Source of the DNA: Kitasatospora sp052076145
GTDB taxonomy: Bacteria > Actinomycetota > Actinomycetes > Streptomycetales > Streptomycetaceae
Direction: 5' to 3'
NCBI RefSeq assembly: GCF_052076145.1
Contig: NZ_CP197246.1
Coordinates: 1,426,001-1,490,000 of the forward strand
Length of the DNA: 64,000 nt
Positions 34,048 to 42,957 of the stretch are shown piece by piece. Under the pieces are notes generated by a model that saw nothing but the letters and a program-made list of their open reading frames with translations, did no database searches and was not told the DNA's origin. Position 1 is the first letter of the stretch; each line of letters opens with the position of its first letter. A program made the position numbers and the translations under genes.

Positions 34048-34637
34048 TCCGGGCGCAGGGCTGCCCAGCCGTGTTCGAGCAGGGCGAACGTCTGCTCGGC
34101 GCTGCGCCGTGGGTCCTCGGGGTGCCGCTGGACGAGGAGCCGGGCCTCGAGTGCGAAGCGGGCCAGGGCCGCACAGGTGATGTCGTCGTCGGGGGCGCCG
34201 ACCTCCCGCGCGACGGCGTGGGCCAGGGCCGTTTCGTGGCGGGTCCACATGCGGTGGGCGTACTCGCGAAGGGCCGGGGTGTCCTGCACCAGCCGGGTGA
34301 AGGCGGCGAAGCGCGGGTCCGTGTCACGGACGCCGAGTTGAGTCTGCTTCAGCAGGATGTGCTCGCGCAGCGCCTGGGGGATCGACCGGCCGGGGGGCCG
34401 GTCGTGGACGGCGGCGACCAGTGCGGCTTCGAGGTCGTCGTCCTGGTCGAAGACGAGCGCCTCCTTGCTGGGGAAGTGCTTGAAGAGCGTGGTCACGGAC
34501 ACGTCGGCGGCATCGGCGACCTCCTTGACACCGACCTGGTCGTAGCCACGGTCGAGGAAGAGCCCGAGTGCGGCGTCGGCCAGTGCTGCCCGGGTCTGGG
34601 CCTTCTTGCGCTCGCGGCGCCCGGTCGGTTCGGTCAC
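34041..34637 (-). CDS. TetR-family transcriptional regulator
   Basis: A 198-residue repressor with the N-terminal HTH (RAALADAALGLFLDRGYDQVGVKEVADAADVSVTTLFKHFPSKEAL) and a C-terminal ligand domain. I choose GTG 34637; TTG 34655 is an alternative with GTGAG upstream. It is divergent from a TetX-like monooxygenase gene, and a 21-bp operator-like sequence lies between them, so it probably represses that gene and itself. Confidence 0.88.
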   Translation of the reverse strand: MTEPTGRRERKKAQTRAALADAALGLFLDRGYDQVGVKEVADAADVSVTTLFKHFPSKEALVFDQDDDLEAALVAAVHDRPPGRSIPQALREHILLKQTQLGVRDTDPRFAAFTRLVQDTPALREYAHRMWTRHETALAHAVAREVGAPDDDITCAALARFALEARLLVQRHPEDPRRSAEQTFALLEHGWAALRPDH

Positions 34638-34670
34638 CTCTGCATCGTAGCCCAAGATGAACTCACTCCA

Positions 34671-34691
34671 AAAGTGTAGTCATTGCACTTT
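34671..34691. promoter_or_regulatory. Operator-like imperfect palindrome between tetR and monooxygenase genes
   Basis: AAAGTG (34671-34676) and CACTTT (34686-34691) bound a 21-bp element in which 8 of 10 base pairs are symmetric around a central C. A minus-strand -10-like TACACT (34678-34673) overlaps it. Position and symmetry fit a TetR operator. Confidence 0.55.
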
Positions 34692-34718
34692 CTTAGCGAC
34701 TGTGCTTTCTTGGATCCC

Positions 34719-35894
34719 ATGAACTCCACTCCCGACCGCCGCATCGCCGTCGTCGGCGCCGGTCTCGGCGGCCTTGCCCTGGCCGCCGTCCTGCAGCGCC
34801 ACGGCCACCCCGTCACGGTCTTCGAACGAGAGACCGCCGCCACCGCCCGGCCCCAGGGGGGCACCCTCGACATCCACGCAGGCACCGGCCAGGCCGCTCT
34901 GCGCGCGGCGGGCCTGCTCGACCGGTTCCACACCCTGGCCCGGCCCGAAGGGCAGGAGTGGCGGAAGCTCGACCCCGCCACCGGCGCCCTGCTGCCCTTC
35001 CACGGGCCCGTCCACGACGAGGAGTCCCCGGAGATCGACCGCGGCCAGCTGCGCGGCCTGCTCCTGGAGTCGCTCACCACGGAGACCGTCCGCTGGGGCA
35101 GCACCGTAAGCGGCGTCACCCCGCTCGGGGACGGCACCTGGCGTCTGCTGCTCGGCGACGGCACCACCGAGGACGCCGACCTGGTGGTCGGTGCGGACGG
35201 CGCGTGGTCCCGCATCCGCCCGGCGCTCTCCCCCGCCGCGCCCGCCTACACCGGCGTCACGTTCGTCGAGGCCGGGTTCGACGACTGCGAGCTCCGCCAC
35301 CCCGCCCTCGCCCGAATGGTCGGCAACGGCAGCCTGTTGGCGCACTCCGACGGAAAGGCCCTGTTCGCCCAGCGGAACAGCAACGGCCACATCCGCGCCT
35401 ACATCGCCCTCCGCGCCCCGCACGACTGGCACCAGCGCAGCGGAGTGGACCTCGGCGACCGGACGGCCGTCCGCGCCCACCTCCTGGCGAGGTTCGACGG
35501 CTGGAGCGAGGGCCTGCTGCACCTCCTGCGGTACAACGACGGCGCCTTCGTCAACCGGCCGCTGTACGTCCTGCCCGCGCCGCACACCTGGCAGCACCTC
35601 CCCGGCATCACCCTGCTGGGCGACGCCGCGCACCTGATGCCCCCGGTCGGGCTCGGCGCCAACCTCGCCATGCTCGACGGCGCCGACCTCGCCCACGCCC
35701 TCATCGCCGAACCCACCGTCGAAGACGCCGTCCGCGCCTACGAGGCCACCATGCTGCCCCGCTCCGCCGAGGCGGCCCGGGACTGCGCCGACGCCCTCCA
35801 CCACCTCGTGCCACCGGCACGGCCCGGACAGCCCGACGCCCGGCCTCCGGCGGTATCCGCCGGAGGCCGGGCGTCAGTGACCATGCGTCAGTGA
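34719..35894 (+). CDS. FAD-dependent monooxygenase (TetX-like)
   Basis: A 391-residue flavoprotein monooxygenase: RIAVVGAGLGGLALAAVLQRHGH (FAD), GGTLDIHAGTGQAALRAAGL, LVVGADGAWSRIRPAL (DG) and TLLGDAAHLMPPVGLGANLAMLDGADLA. This set resembles TetX-type enzymes, which can inactivate tetracyclines, but many relatives have other substrates. ATG 34719 is the likely start. The last ~20 codons run through a 19-bp hairpin, so the tail is probably not functional. Probably regulated by the divergent TetR protein. Confidence 0.85.
   Translation: MNSTPDRRIAVVGAGLGGLALAAVLQRHGHPVTVFERETAATARPQGGTLDIHAGTGQAALRAAGLLDRFHTLARPEGQEWRKLDPATGALLPFHGPVHDEESPEIDRGQLRGLLLESLTTETVRWGSTVSGVTPLGDGTWRLLLGDGTTEDADLVVGADGAWSRIRPALSPAAPAYTGVTFVEAGFDDCELRHPALARMVGNGSLLAHSDGKALFAQRNSNGHIRAYIALRAPHDWHQRSGVDLGDRTAVRAHLLARFDGWSEGLLHLLRYNDGAFVNRPLYVLPAPHTWQHLPGITLLGDAAHLMPPVGLGANLAMLDGADLAHALIAEPTVEDAVRAYEATMLPRSAEAARDCADALHHLVPPARPGQPDARPPAVSAGGRASVTMRQ
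35835..35875. terminator. 19-bp perfect hairpin inside the C-terminal codons of the TetX-like gene
   Basis: Arms 35835-35853 and 35857-35875 are perfectly complementary (left arm starts GACGCCCGGCC), with a TAT loop. The arm end GGGCGTCAG recurs at 35882-35904 (ATGCGTCAGTGACC, GGGCGTCAGCC). The hairpin precedes the annotated stop by about 20 nt and lies between two convergent genes, so it should terminate transcription from both. Confidence 0.7.
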
Positions 35895-35901
35895 CCGGGC
35901 G

Positions 35902-37716
35902 TCAGCCGACGGTCAGGGTGAACGGGCCGGCCAGCACCGAGTAGCCGTCGTTGGCCAGGTAGTACGCGTCGTACCGGCCCGCGCCGCTCAGCTTGCTCGT
36001 CGCGAGGGTGACCGCGCCGCTCGCGTTCGGGGTGTAGGCCCAGGTCAGCGCGGACTGCGCGCCCGGGGTCACGCCCGCCGGGTAGATGCCGACCCAGTTC
36101 TTCGCGCTGATCTGGGAGGCGGCCGAAGTGGCGTAGCGGAGAGTGGCGTTGCCGCCGTTCGCCACCGCGTTCAGGTCACCGGTGAGCGTCGGCCGGGTCG
36201 CCGTGGACGGCGCGAACGCGGCGTTGAGCGGTGTGGCGTAGGTGTCGTTGGCGGTCAGACCCGGCAGGCCGAGGGCGGACTCGATGGTGCGGCCGATGCC
36301 GTAGTGGTCGTAGTGCAGCGGGCTGCTCGTCCCGGCCGGGACGGTGCCCTGCGAGCCGACGACGACGGTGGCGACGTGGTTGTAGCCCTCGTTCTCGCTC
36401 TCGTCCCAGGTCAGCAGGAGCAGCGAGCGCTGCTGGGTCCACGCCGGGGAGGACAGCACCGGGGCGAGGGTCTGCTTCAGCCAGCCGTCCTGCACCTTGA
36501 GGCTGGTGGCGTTGCCGTTTCCGGAGCCCTCGCCGTCGTAGTAGTCGTCGGCGGCGATCCAGGAGAAGTTCGGCGTGGTGGCTGCCGACTGCAGGTCGGT
36601 GGTCAGCTGCGTGGTGTCGAACAGGTGCGCCGCGCAGCGGGCCGGATTCCCGCTGATGTCCGTGTAGTTGATGAACGGCGCATCGTCGGGCATGTACTCG
36701 CTGTCGTAGTTCTTGTTGGTGTTGCAGGGCGTGCCCATGCCCTGCTCGTAGGCCTTCCAGCTCTTGCCGGCGCCCTCGATCGTGTCACCGAGGTTGCGCT
36801 GCGGGGAGTTGATGTTGGGCCAGTAGGTGGCGCCCTTGGTGTACGTGTCGCCACCGGCGATGGCGAGGTAGTTCTCGTCGCTCGGGTGGTAGACGGCGCG
36901 GGCGTCGGTGAGGGTGGCGCCCTGGGACATCAGGCTGTGGATGTACGGGGTGTCCGCCGGGTCGTTCATGATCTGGGAGTAGTCGGTGTTCTCCATCATG
37001 ACCGTGAACACGTGGTCGTAGCCCGGGACGCTCGACACCGGGGGTGCGACCGGCGCCGGTGCTGCGACGGGGGTGCTGAGGGTGAGCGAGAGGTTGTCCA
37101 GGTAGCCGCTCTCGTTCGAGGTGGAGCGGAACTGCACCTCGACCTGGATCGACCGCGTCCGGGCCGGGACGGCTCCGGTGGCGCTGCGGGAGATGAACTT
37201 GGTGGCCAGACCCCGGTCGGTCGCGGAGACGGTCGGCAGGGTGGCAGCCGCGCCGACCGGGCTGCCGGACGCGTCCTTGAAGTGCAGGCTGACGGCGACG
37301 TAGCCGCTGTAGGCGGCCCAACCCCCCAGCCAGCCGTTCAGGTTGTAGCTCACCCCGCCGCCGTCGATCGCCGCTGCCGCCGAGGAGACGTCGGCGGTCT
37401 GCGACATCGCGCCGTCCCCGAAGTTTCCCGGCCCGAAGAAGGCCTTGCCGGGCGTCCGGCCGTCGCTCGGCAGCCCGAAGGAGCCTGCCGTGTGGCACAT
37501 GACGTCGTTGCCGCCGGCCTGGACCGTCCAACCGGGGAGCGTGGTGGCCGCGCTCCAGTCGGTGGTGCAGGTGCCGCCGGTCTCCGCGTCGCCGTTGACG
37601 ATCAGGTTGCCGCTGCTCCCCGCTGCCTGGGCGGGGGCAGGGGCGGCGACGACCAGCGCGCCGAGGAGGGGGAGGGCGGCGAGCAGCCCGCCGAGCGAGC
37701 TCGAGCGCAGACGCAT
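35902..37716 (-). CDS. Secreted phosphoesterase (acid phosphatase/phospholipase C superfamily)
   Basis: A 604-residue secreted protein. Signal peptide LGGLLAALPLLGALVVAAPAPAQA; residues ~35-190 form a carbohydrate-binding-like beta-sandwich (NLIVNGDAETGG); the catalytic region begins YDHVFTVMMENTDYSQI (the MMEN motif of the PF04185-type family) and includes HPSDENYLAIAGGD, SWIAADDYYDGEG and LLLTWDESENEGYNHVATVVVG; the last ~100 residues are an Ig-like domain. It probably scavenges phosphate from organic esters. ATG 37716 follows GAGG. No PHO-box was identified with confidence. Confidence 0.85.
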   Translation of the reverse strand: MRLRSSSLGGLLAALPLLGALVVAAPAPAQAAGSSGNLIVNGDAETGGTCTTDWSAATTLPGWTVQAGGNDVMCHTAGSFGLPSDGRTPGKAFFGPGNFGDGAMSQTADVSSAAAAIDGGGVSYNLNGWLGGWAAYSGYVAVSLHFKDASGSPVGAAATLPTVSATDRGLATKFISRSATGAVPARTRSIQVEVQFRSTSNESGYLDNLSLTLSTPVAAPAPVAPPVSSVPGYDHVFTVMMENTDYSQIMNDPADTPYIHSLMSQGATLTDARAVYHPSDENYLAIAGGDTYTKGATYWPNINSPQRNLGDTIEGAGKSWKAYEQGMGTPCNTNKNYDSEYMPDDAPFINYTDISGNPARCAAHLFDTTQLTTDLQSAATTPNFSWIAADDYYDGEGSGNGNATSLKVQDGWLKQTLAPVLSSPAWTQQRSLLLLTWDESENEGYNHVATVVVGSQGTVPAGTSSPLHYDHYGIGRTIESALGLPGLTANDTYATPLNAAFAPSTATRPTLTGDLNAVANGGNATLRYATSAASQISAKNWVGIYPAGVTPGAQSALTWAYTPNASGAVTLATSKLSGAGRYDAYYLANDGYSVLAGPFTLTVG

Positions 37717-37859
37717 AGGGATACCTCGTCCGTTGGTGAGGGTGGTTGCCCCGGCTGTGCACCATGGGCGGACCATAGGTATCGGTCGGTGCTGTCCGGC
37801 GGAAGAACTCCGGCAGAACTTGCTCAGACAACTTCGGGCGGATGCCGCACTCGCCTCGG

Positions 37860-40538
37860 TCAGCTGTCGTCCGTCAAGGTGTCGGGCTGGACCGGCTGTT
37901 CGGACCAGATGACCTTGCCCTCGGGGGTGTAGCGGGTGCCCCAGTGGTTCGCGAGCTGGGCGACCAGGAAGATGCCCCGGCCGCCCTCGTCGGTGGTGGC
38001 CGCCCACCGGAGGTGGGGTGAGGTGCTGCTGCCGTCGGAGACCTCGCAGACCAGGCTGGTGTCGTGCAGCAGGCGGACCCTGACGGGCGGGGCGCCGTAG
38101 CGGATGGCGTTGGTGATCAGTTCGCTGAGGATGAGCTCGGTGGCGAAGCCGAGCTCGCCGAGCCCCCACTCCTCCAGGCGGCGGGCGCAGGCCGAGCGGA
38201 CGGGCCCGACAGCGGCCGGGTCGATCGCGACCTCCCACTCGGCCACCTGGTCCGGCCCCAGCAGCCGGGTGCGGGCGACCAGGAGGGCGACGTCGTCGAC
38301 GGGGTGGGCGGGCAGCATGGCGCCGGTCACGGCCCGGCAGACCTCGTCGGGGCTGCGCCACCCGTCCCGGGCCAGCGCCGAGCGCAGGCGGTCCAGCCCT
38401 TCGTCCAGGTCGCGGTTGCGGCTCTCCACCAGGCCGTCGGTGAAGAGCACGAGCTGGGAGCCGGCCGCCAGGCGCAGCTCGGTGACCTCGAACGGGTGGC
38501 CGCCGATGCCCAGCGGCGGGGAGACGGCCACCTCGGGGTAGTCCACGGACCCGTCGGGGGCGACCAGGGCGGGCCCGAGGTGTCCGGCGGAGGCCAGGCT
38601 GCACATGCCCGACACCGGGTCGTAGACCGCGTACATGCAGGTCGATCCGGTGATCTCCGAGCCGCCGGCCTCCTCGGCCTCGCCGTCCAGCTGGGCGACC
38701 AGCTCGTCCAACCGGCCCAGCACCTCGTCGGGCGGCAGGTCGAGGGCGGAGAAGTTGAGGACGGCGGTGCGCAGCCGTCCCATCGAGACTGCGGCGTGGA
38801 TGCCGTGGCCGACGACGTCGCCGACGACCAGGGCGGTCCGGAAGCCGGGCAGTCGGATCACGTCGAACCAGTCCCCGCCCACTCCGGCCCGCGCCGGGAG
38901 GTAGCGGAACGCGACATCGAGCGCGGTCGCCCCGGGCAGGCTGCCCGGGAGCAGGCTGCGCTGCAGGGTGGTGGCCATGCTGTGCTCGCGGCTGTAGCGG
39001 CGTGCGTTGTCGACGGCCACGGCGGCGCGGGCGGCCAGCTCCTCGGCCAGCGACAGGTCGTCCTGGCCGAACGGGGTGTGCTCCGGCGACCGCCAGAACT
39101 CGGCCAGGCCGAGACCCACCCCCCGGACCCGCAGCGGCACCGAGATCATCGCGCCGGCCGGGTCGCCGCCGAGCACCGCGTGCCCGTCGTCCGTGCTCCG
39201 CGCCTGCGGCGTCGAGGGCGGGTACGTCACGGTCTCGCCCAACGGCAGCGGCCGCCCCGCCTGCGGCGCGCCCCGCACCGCCGTCCGGCGCATCCGCCGG
39301 TCGGTCGGCTCCGGCTCCTCGCCACGGGTCACCGCCTCCAGCAGGGAGACCGAGGCGAGGTCCGCGAAGCGGGGGACGGCCACCGTCGCCAGCTCCTCGC
39401 AGGTGCGGGTCATGTCCAGCGTCCGGCCGATGCCGACGCCCGCCTCGTAGAGGAGCCGGCGCTGCCGCCCGGCGGCCTCGACCCGGCCGGTGAGCTCGTG
39501 CAGTTCGGTGGAGTCGCGCAGCGTCACCACGCTGCTGGGGAGTCCCCGGTACGGGGCGGTGGGCCGCTTGTTCACCGCCAGCAGCCGGTCACCGGCCGGG
39601 AACACTCCGTCCGTCACCTCCTCCTCGGAGGTCAGCAGCCGGACCGTGTCCGGATCGAGTCCCAGCTCCGCGACCGGCCGGCCCTCGGCGTCCGCCGGCA
39701 GCGCCAGCAGCCGCACGGCCTCGTCGTTGGCGAGCATCAGCCGCCCGTCGTCGCCGATGATCAGGACGCCTTCGCGCACGGCGTGCAGGACGGCGTCGTG
39801 GTGGTCGTACATCCGGGCCAGTTCGTCGGGGCCGAGACCACGGGTCTGCCGCAGCAGCCGCCGCGAGGCCAGCGCCGTGCCCGCCGCGGCCAGCACGACC
39901 GCACCGGCCGCGCCCGCCAGCAGCACCGCCAGGTGGGTGCCCACGACGGCGTCGACCTTCTCGACCGCGATGTTCACCGCGACGACGCCCTTGGGCGCGC
40001 CGTCGGCGCCGAAGACGGGGACGGCCGTGGCGATGGAGCGGTACCCGGGCTCGTCGAGGGTGAAGGTGACCGTCCGGCCGGCCCGCAGCTCGGGGATGAC
40101 GGTCTCCCGGACGTAGGCCGGCGGGTCGTAGGGCTTCCCGATGTAGCCCGGGAACGGCGAGGTCAGCTGGACGAACGCGGTGGAGAAGACGACCACCGAG
40201 TCCACCCCGGTCGCCTGCCGGACGGCCTCCGCCTGCGGCTGCAGCACGGCCGACGGATCAGGGCCGTCCAGTGCCTGGGCCACACCGGGAGCGTGCGCGA
40301 AGGACTCCGACACCCCCCGGGTGACGCGCTGCGCCTCGCTGGTCGTACTGGACCGGGCCTGCAGCACCATCGCCGTCAGCGCGGCCGCGACGAGCAGCAC
40401 CACGATGACGATCTCGACCAGGAAGATCCGGCCGGCCAGGCTGCGGACGTTCAGCAGCGAGCGCAGCCGACCCTGTCCTCGCGACGGCGGAGCACCGTGG
40501 CCACGGCGCTTCGAGGACCACCGTCGGGGTCTGATCAC
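37860..40538 (-). CDS. SpoIIE-type serine phosphatase with sensor, PAS, GAF and anti-sigma-kinase-like domains
   Basis: An 892-residue membrane regulator. TM1 near residues 33-55 (IFLVEIVIVVLLVAAALTAMV), an extracytoplasmic Cache/CitA-type sensor (TGVDSVVVFSTAFVQLTSPFPG), TM2 near 200-225, PAS near 245-330 (EGVLIIGDDGRLMLANDEA), GAF ~370-510, PP2C/SpoIIE from ~520 (AGVGGDWFDVIRLPG, VVGDVVGHGIHAAVSMG, LVLFTDGLVESR) and a C-terminal HATPase_c (ELITNAIRYGAPPV, DEGGRGIFLV) from ~770. Such proteins switch anti-sigma-factor antagonists. GTG 40538 is the only plausible start, with a poorly spaced GGGAG. Divergent from the kinase operon. Confidence 0.85.
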   Translation of the reverse strand: MIRPRRWSSKRRGHGAPPSRGQGRLRSLLNVRSLAGRIFLVEIVIVVLLVAAALTAMVLQARSSTTSEAQRVTRGVSESFAHAPGVAQALDGPDPSAVLQPQAEAVRQATGVDSVVVFSTAFVQLTSPFPGYIGKPYDPPAYVRETVIPELRAGRTVTFTLDEPGYRSIATAVPVFGADGAPKGVVAVNIAVEKVDAVVGTHLAVLLAGAAGAVVLAAAGTALASRRLLRQTRGLGPDELARMYDHHDAVLHAVREGVLIIGDDGRLMLANDEAVRLLALPADAEGRPVAELGLDPDTVRLLTSEEEVTDGVFPAGDRLLAVNKRPTAPYRGLPSSVVTLRDSTELHELTGRVEAAGRQRRLLYEAGVGIGRTLDMTRTCEELATVAVPRFADLASVSLLEAVTRGEEPEPTDRRMRRTAVRGAPQAGRPLPLGETVTYPPSTPQARSTDDGHAVLGGDPAGAMISVPLRVRGVGLGLAEFWRSPEHTPFGQDDLSLAEELAARAAVAVDNARRYSREHSMATTLQRSLLPGSLPGATALDVAFRYLPARAGVGGDWFDVIRLPGFRTALVVGDVVGHGIHAAVSMGRLRTAVLNFSALDLPPDEVLGRLDELVAQLDGEAEEAGGSEITGSTCMYAVYDPVSGMCSLASAGHLGPALVAPDGSVDYPEVAVSPPLGIGGHPFEVTELRLAAGSQLVLFTDGLVESRNRDLDEGLDRLRSALARDGWRSPDEVCRAVTGAMLPAHPVDDVALLVARTRLLGPDQVAEWEVAIDPAAVGPVRSACARRLEEWGLGELGFATELILSELITNAIRYGAPPVRVRLLHDTSLVCEVSDGSSTSPHLRWAATTDEGGRGIFLVAQLANHWGTRYTPEGKVIWSEQPVQPDTLTDDS

Positions 40539-40636
40539 CTCCCATCCATAACACCCGCCCGGTCCGGGCGCGACTCCTCCACCGGATCGGGCGTACCGGT
40601 CTGCGGGACTGGCACCTACGGCAGGACGCACCCGGA

Positions 40637-40642
40637 TAGAAT
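40637..40642 (+). promoter_or_regulatory. Putative -10 element (TAGAAT) of the kinase operon
   Basis: TAGAAT lies 20 nt upstream of the GTG start of the kinase gene; no convincing -35 is seen 17-18 nt upstream. It suggests a short leader and possibly an activator-dependent promoter. Confidence 0.35.
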
Positions 40643-40662
40643 CTTGCCGCGGGGGTGACGGT

Positions 40663-42957
40663 GTGGACGAGTGGGCCGTGTCATCTGATGTGACGCGTCG
40701 TGATGATGCCAGTTCCGGTAACGAGGTGCCCGATCCCACGGTGACGCGCCGTGACGGCGGAGGTCCTGCGGCGCTGCTGCGGCTGCCGTCGGCGCTGGCC
40801 GAACGCTTCGTGGTGGTCGGGGAGTTACCGCACCAGGGGCGTGAGGCGGACGTGCTGCTGGTCCGCGACGCGGCGGGCGGCGAGTTCGTCGCGAAGGTGT
40901 ACCGCAGTGGTGTCCGGGTGATGCCCGAGGTCTGGGAGCGCCTGCGGGGGCTCGACACCAGCCGTGTGGTCCGGGTGGTCGAGACGGGCTTCTCCGACGG
41001 GCGTGACTTCGAGGTCGCGGAGTACATCCCCGGCGGGTCGCTGGAGGACCTGGTCGGGGTCGGGGCCGTGGTGTCGCCGGCCGTCCTCGCCAGGGTCGTC
41101 GCCCAGCTGACGGAGGCGGTGGCGCAGCTGCACGGCGCGGGGATCGTGCACGGCGACCTGAAGCCGTCGAACGTCCTCCTGCGCCGCCGGGAGCCGCTGG
41201 AGCTGGCCTTGGCGGACTTCGGCGTCAGCAAGTCACTGGACACGACGTCCCGGTTCACCCAGCGCGTGTTCGGGACGCTGGCGTACTCGGCGCCGGAGTA
41301 CCTGTTCAGCGCGGAGGTCTCCGGTTCGCAGGACTGGTGGGCGGTGGGCGTGATCGCCCAGCAGCTGGCCACCGGCCGGGTGCCGTTCGAGGGCCTGTCG
41401 GAGCAGGCCGTCCGGCACCATCTGGCGACCCGGCCGGTCGATCTGTCGGATGTGGCGGACGAGCGGGTCCGGCTGCTGTGCAGCGGGCTGCTGGTCAGGG
41501 ATCCGGGCCGCCGGTGGGGTGCCTCCGAGGTCCGCAGGTGGCTCGACGGCGACACCCCGGAGGTGGCGGAGGAGTTACCCGGCTCGGGCACCGAGCCTGG
41601 CGGCGCCACCGGCCGCAGCCCCCTCCAGTTCAACGGGGTGAAGTACACCGAGCGGGCCGCGCTGGCCCGAGCGCTGGCGGCCGACTGGGAGACCGCCGCC
41701 CGCCGCTTCTTCGTGGCCATGGGGGAACGGGACGACCCCAGCCAGGGCTGGCGCCAACTGCGCAACTGGCTGGCTCAGTTCGACGATCTGGAGCACGACG
41801 ACGTCGAGGAGCTCGTCGACCTGATCGACGTCCACCTCCCCGGCGCCGACGCACCGGACACGAAGGTGCTGAGGCTGCTGCACTGGCTCGATCCGACGAT
41901 GCCGCCCGTCTACCGAGGCAAGCGGATGCTCCCCGAGGACCTGCTCACGCTCGCCGAACAGGCCTCGGCCGCCGAGGACGACGACGGGCGCCGGGCCGCG
42001 CGGGGGCTCGTCGACGAGCTGTACACCCGCGACCTGCTGGCCACCCTCGCGACCTTCGGCGCAGGCGCCCACCAGCTCGCCGGTGTGGACCAGCGCTGGC
42101 GCGACCTGAACGCCCGGTGGGACGGGCTGCAGGACTCGCCCGCACTGCCGCCCAGGATCCGGCGGGAGCTCCTGGGCTCCGAGATCCGGGTCGAGGCACT
42201 CGCCATCGCGGTGGCCCCGGAGTGGGCCCAGGCGCTACGGAAGCGGATCGAGACCTCCGCCGAGTCCGTCCAGGGCGGGACGGGCTGGTTCGACGCGCTG
42301 CTGGCCGACGGCGGAGACCCGGTCCGTCACCTGGCAGCCACCCGCACCCTCCCGGCCGCCGTCGCCGAGGCCCGCCGCCTGGAGGAGGTGCGCCGAGCCA
42401 ACGAAGCCACGGCGGCGGTCCAGCAGCGCGAGTGGGAGGACTCCGAGGAGCAGCGGCAGTCGGGTACCAGCGAGGCGGTGCTGCGCGCCCTCGGCGGAGT
42501 GGCCCTGCTCTTCGCGCTGCCGGTCGGGGTGCCGCTGCTCGTGGCCGCCGTGTTCGGCGCCGACGACTTCCTGCAGCGGTTCGTCCCCGCCGTGACGGTC
42601 GCCTGCGGGGTGCCGCTCGCCTGCGAGCTGGTGCTGGCGGCCAAGCTCGGACAGGTCTACCACCCGCGCTGGTCGCTGCAGGCCCGCCTCGGCGACGTCG
42701 GCCGTCGCCTGTCCGGCGGAGGGAGAGCGCTGGCGACGCAGCTGCGGCCCATGCGGAGGAGGACGATCGCCTTCGGCGGGGGCTGCCTCCTGCACGTGGT
42801 GATCGGGATCGTGACCTGGCTGATCGTCACGGTCCAGGCCTGGACGCCGATCCCGCTCGTGGTCGCGGTGGGGTACGGCTTCTGGTCGTTCACCCGGTAC
42901 CGGGGTTGGCGCACGGAGCACCAGGCACAGCAGACACAGGTTCTGGGGGAGCGATGA
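40663..42957 (+). CDS. Membrane Ser/Thr protein kinase with two TTA codons
   Basis: A 764-residue Hanks-type kinase. N-lobe GELPHQGREADVLLVRD and the VAIK-like lysine in EFVAKVYRSG; catalytic loop IVHGDLKPSNVLLRR; DFG in LALADFGVSKSLD; APE-like YSAPEYLFSA. A ~300-residue helical region follows, and three hydrophobic segments lie near residues 605-630, 640-662 and 700-745, so the kinase is N-terminal and membrane-anchored at its C-terminus. TTA leucine codons occur at 40825-40827 and 41575-41577, making translation dependent on bldA tRNA in streptomycetes. GTG 40663 starts after GGGGGTGACG. First gene of a six-gene coupled operon. Confidence 0.85.
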   Translation: MDEWAVSSDVTRRDDASSGNEVPDPTVTRRDGGGPAALLRLPSALAERFVVVGELPHQGREADVLLVRDAAGGEFVAKVYRSGVRVMPEVWERLRGLDTSRVVRVVETGFSDGRDFEVAEYIPGGSLEDLVGVGAVVSPAVLARVVAQLTEAVAQLHGAGIVHGDLKPSNVLLRRREPLELALADFGVSKSLDTTSRFTQRVFGTLAYSAPEYLFSAEVSGSQDWWAVGVIAQQLATGRVPFEGLSEQAVRHHLATRPVDLSDVADERVRLLCSGLLVRDPGRRWGASEVRRWLDGDTPEVAEELPGSGTEPGGATGRSPLQFNGVKYTERAALARALAADWETAARRFFVAMGERDDPSQGWRQLRNWLAQFDDLEHDDVEELVDLIDVHLPGADAPDTKVLRLLHWLDPTMPPVYRGKRMLPEDLLTLAEQASAAEDDDGRRAARGLVDELYTRDLLATLATFGAGAHQLAGVDQRWRDLNARWDGLQDSPALPPRIRRELLGSEIRVEALAIAVAPEWAQALRKRIETSAESVQGGTGWFDALLADGGDPVRHLAATRTLPAAVAEARRLEEVRRANEATAAVQQREWEDSEEQRQSGTSEAVLRALGGVALLFALPVGVPLLVAAVFGADDFLQRFVPAVTVACGVPLACELVLAAKLGQVYHPRWSLQARLGDVGRRLSGGGRALATQLRPMRRRTIAFGGGCLLHVVIGIVTWLIVTVQAWTPIPLVVAVGYGFWSFTRYRGWRTEHQAQQTQVLGER

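Noticed and set aside
34683..34718. Upstream start (34683) for the TetX-like monooxygenase
   Set aside because: The added residues (MHFLSDCAFLDP) overlap the operator region; ATG 34719 begins the normal FAD-domain N-terminus.
37860..41765. 1301-codon open frame extending the SpoIIE phosphatase upstream across the kinase gene
   Set aside because: The extra N-terminal part is antisense to the kinase coding region, is Ser/Arg/Pro-rich shadow sequence and precedes the natural membrane start at 40538.
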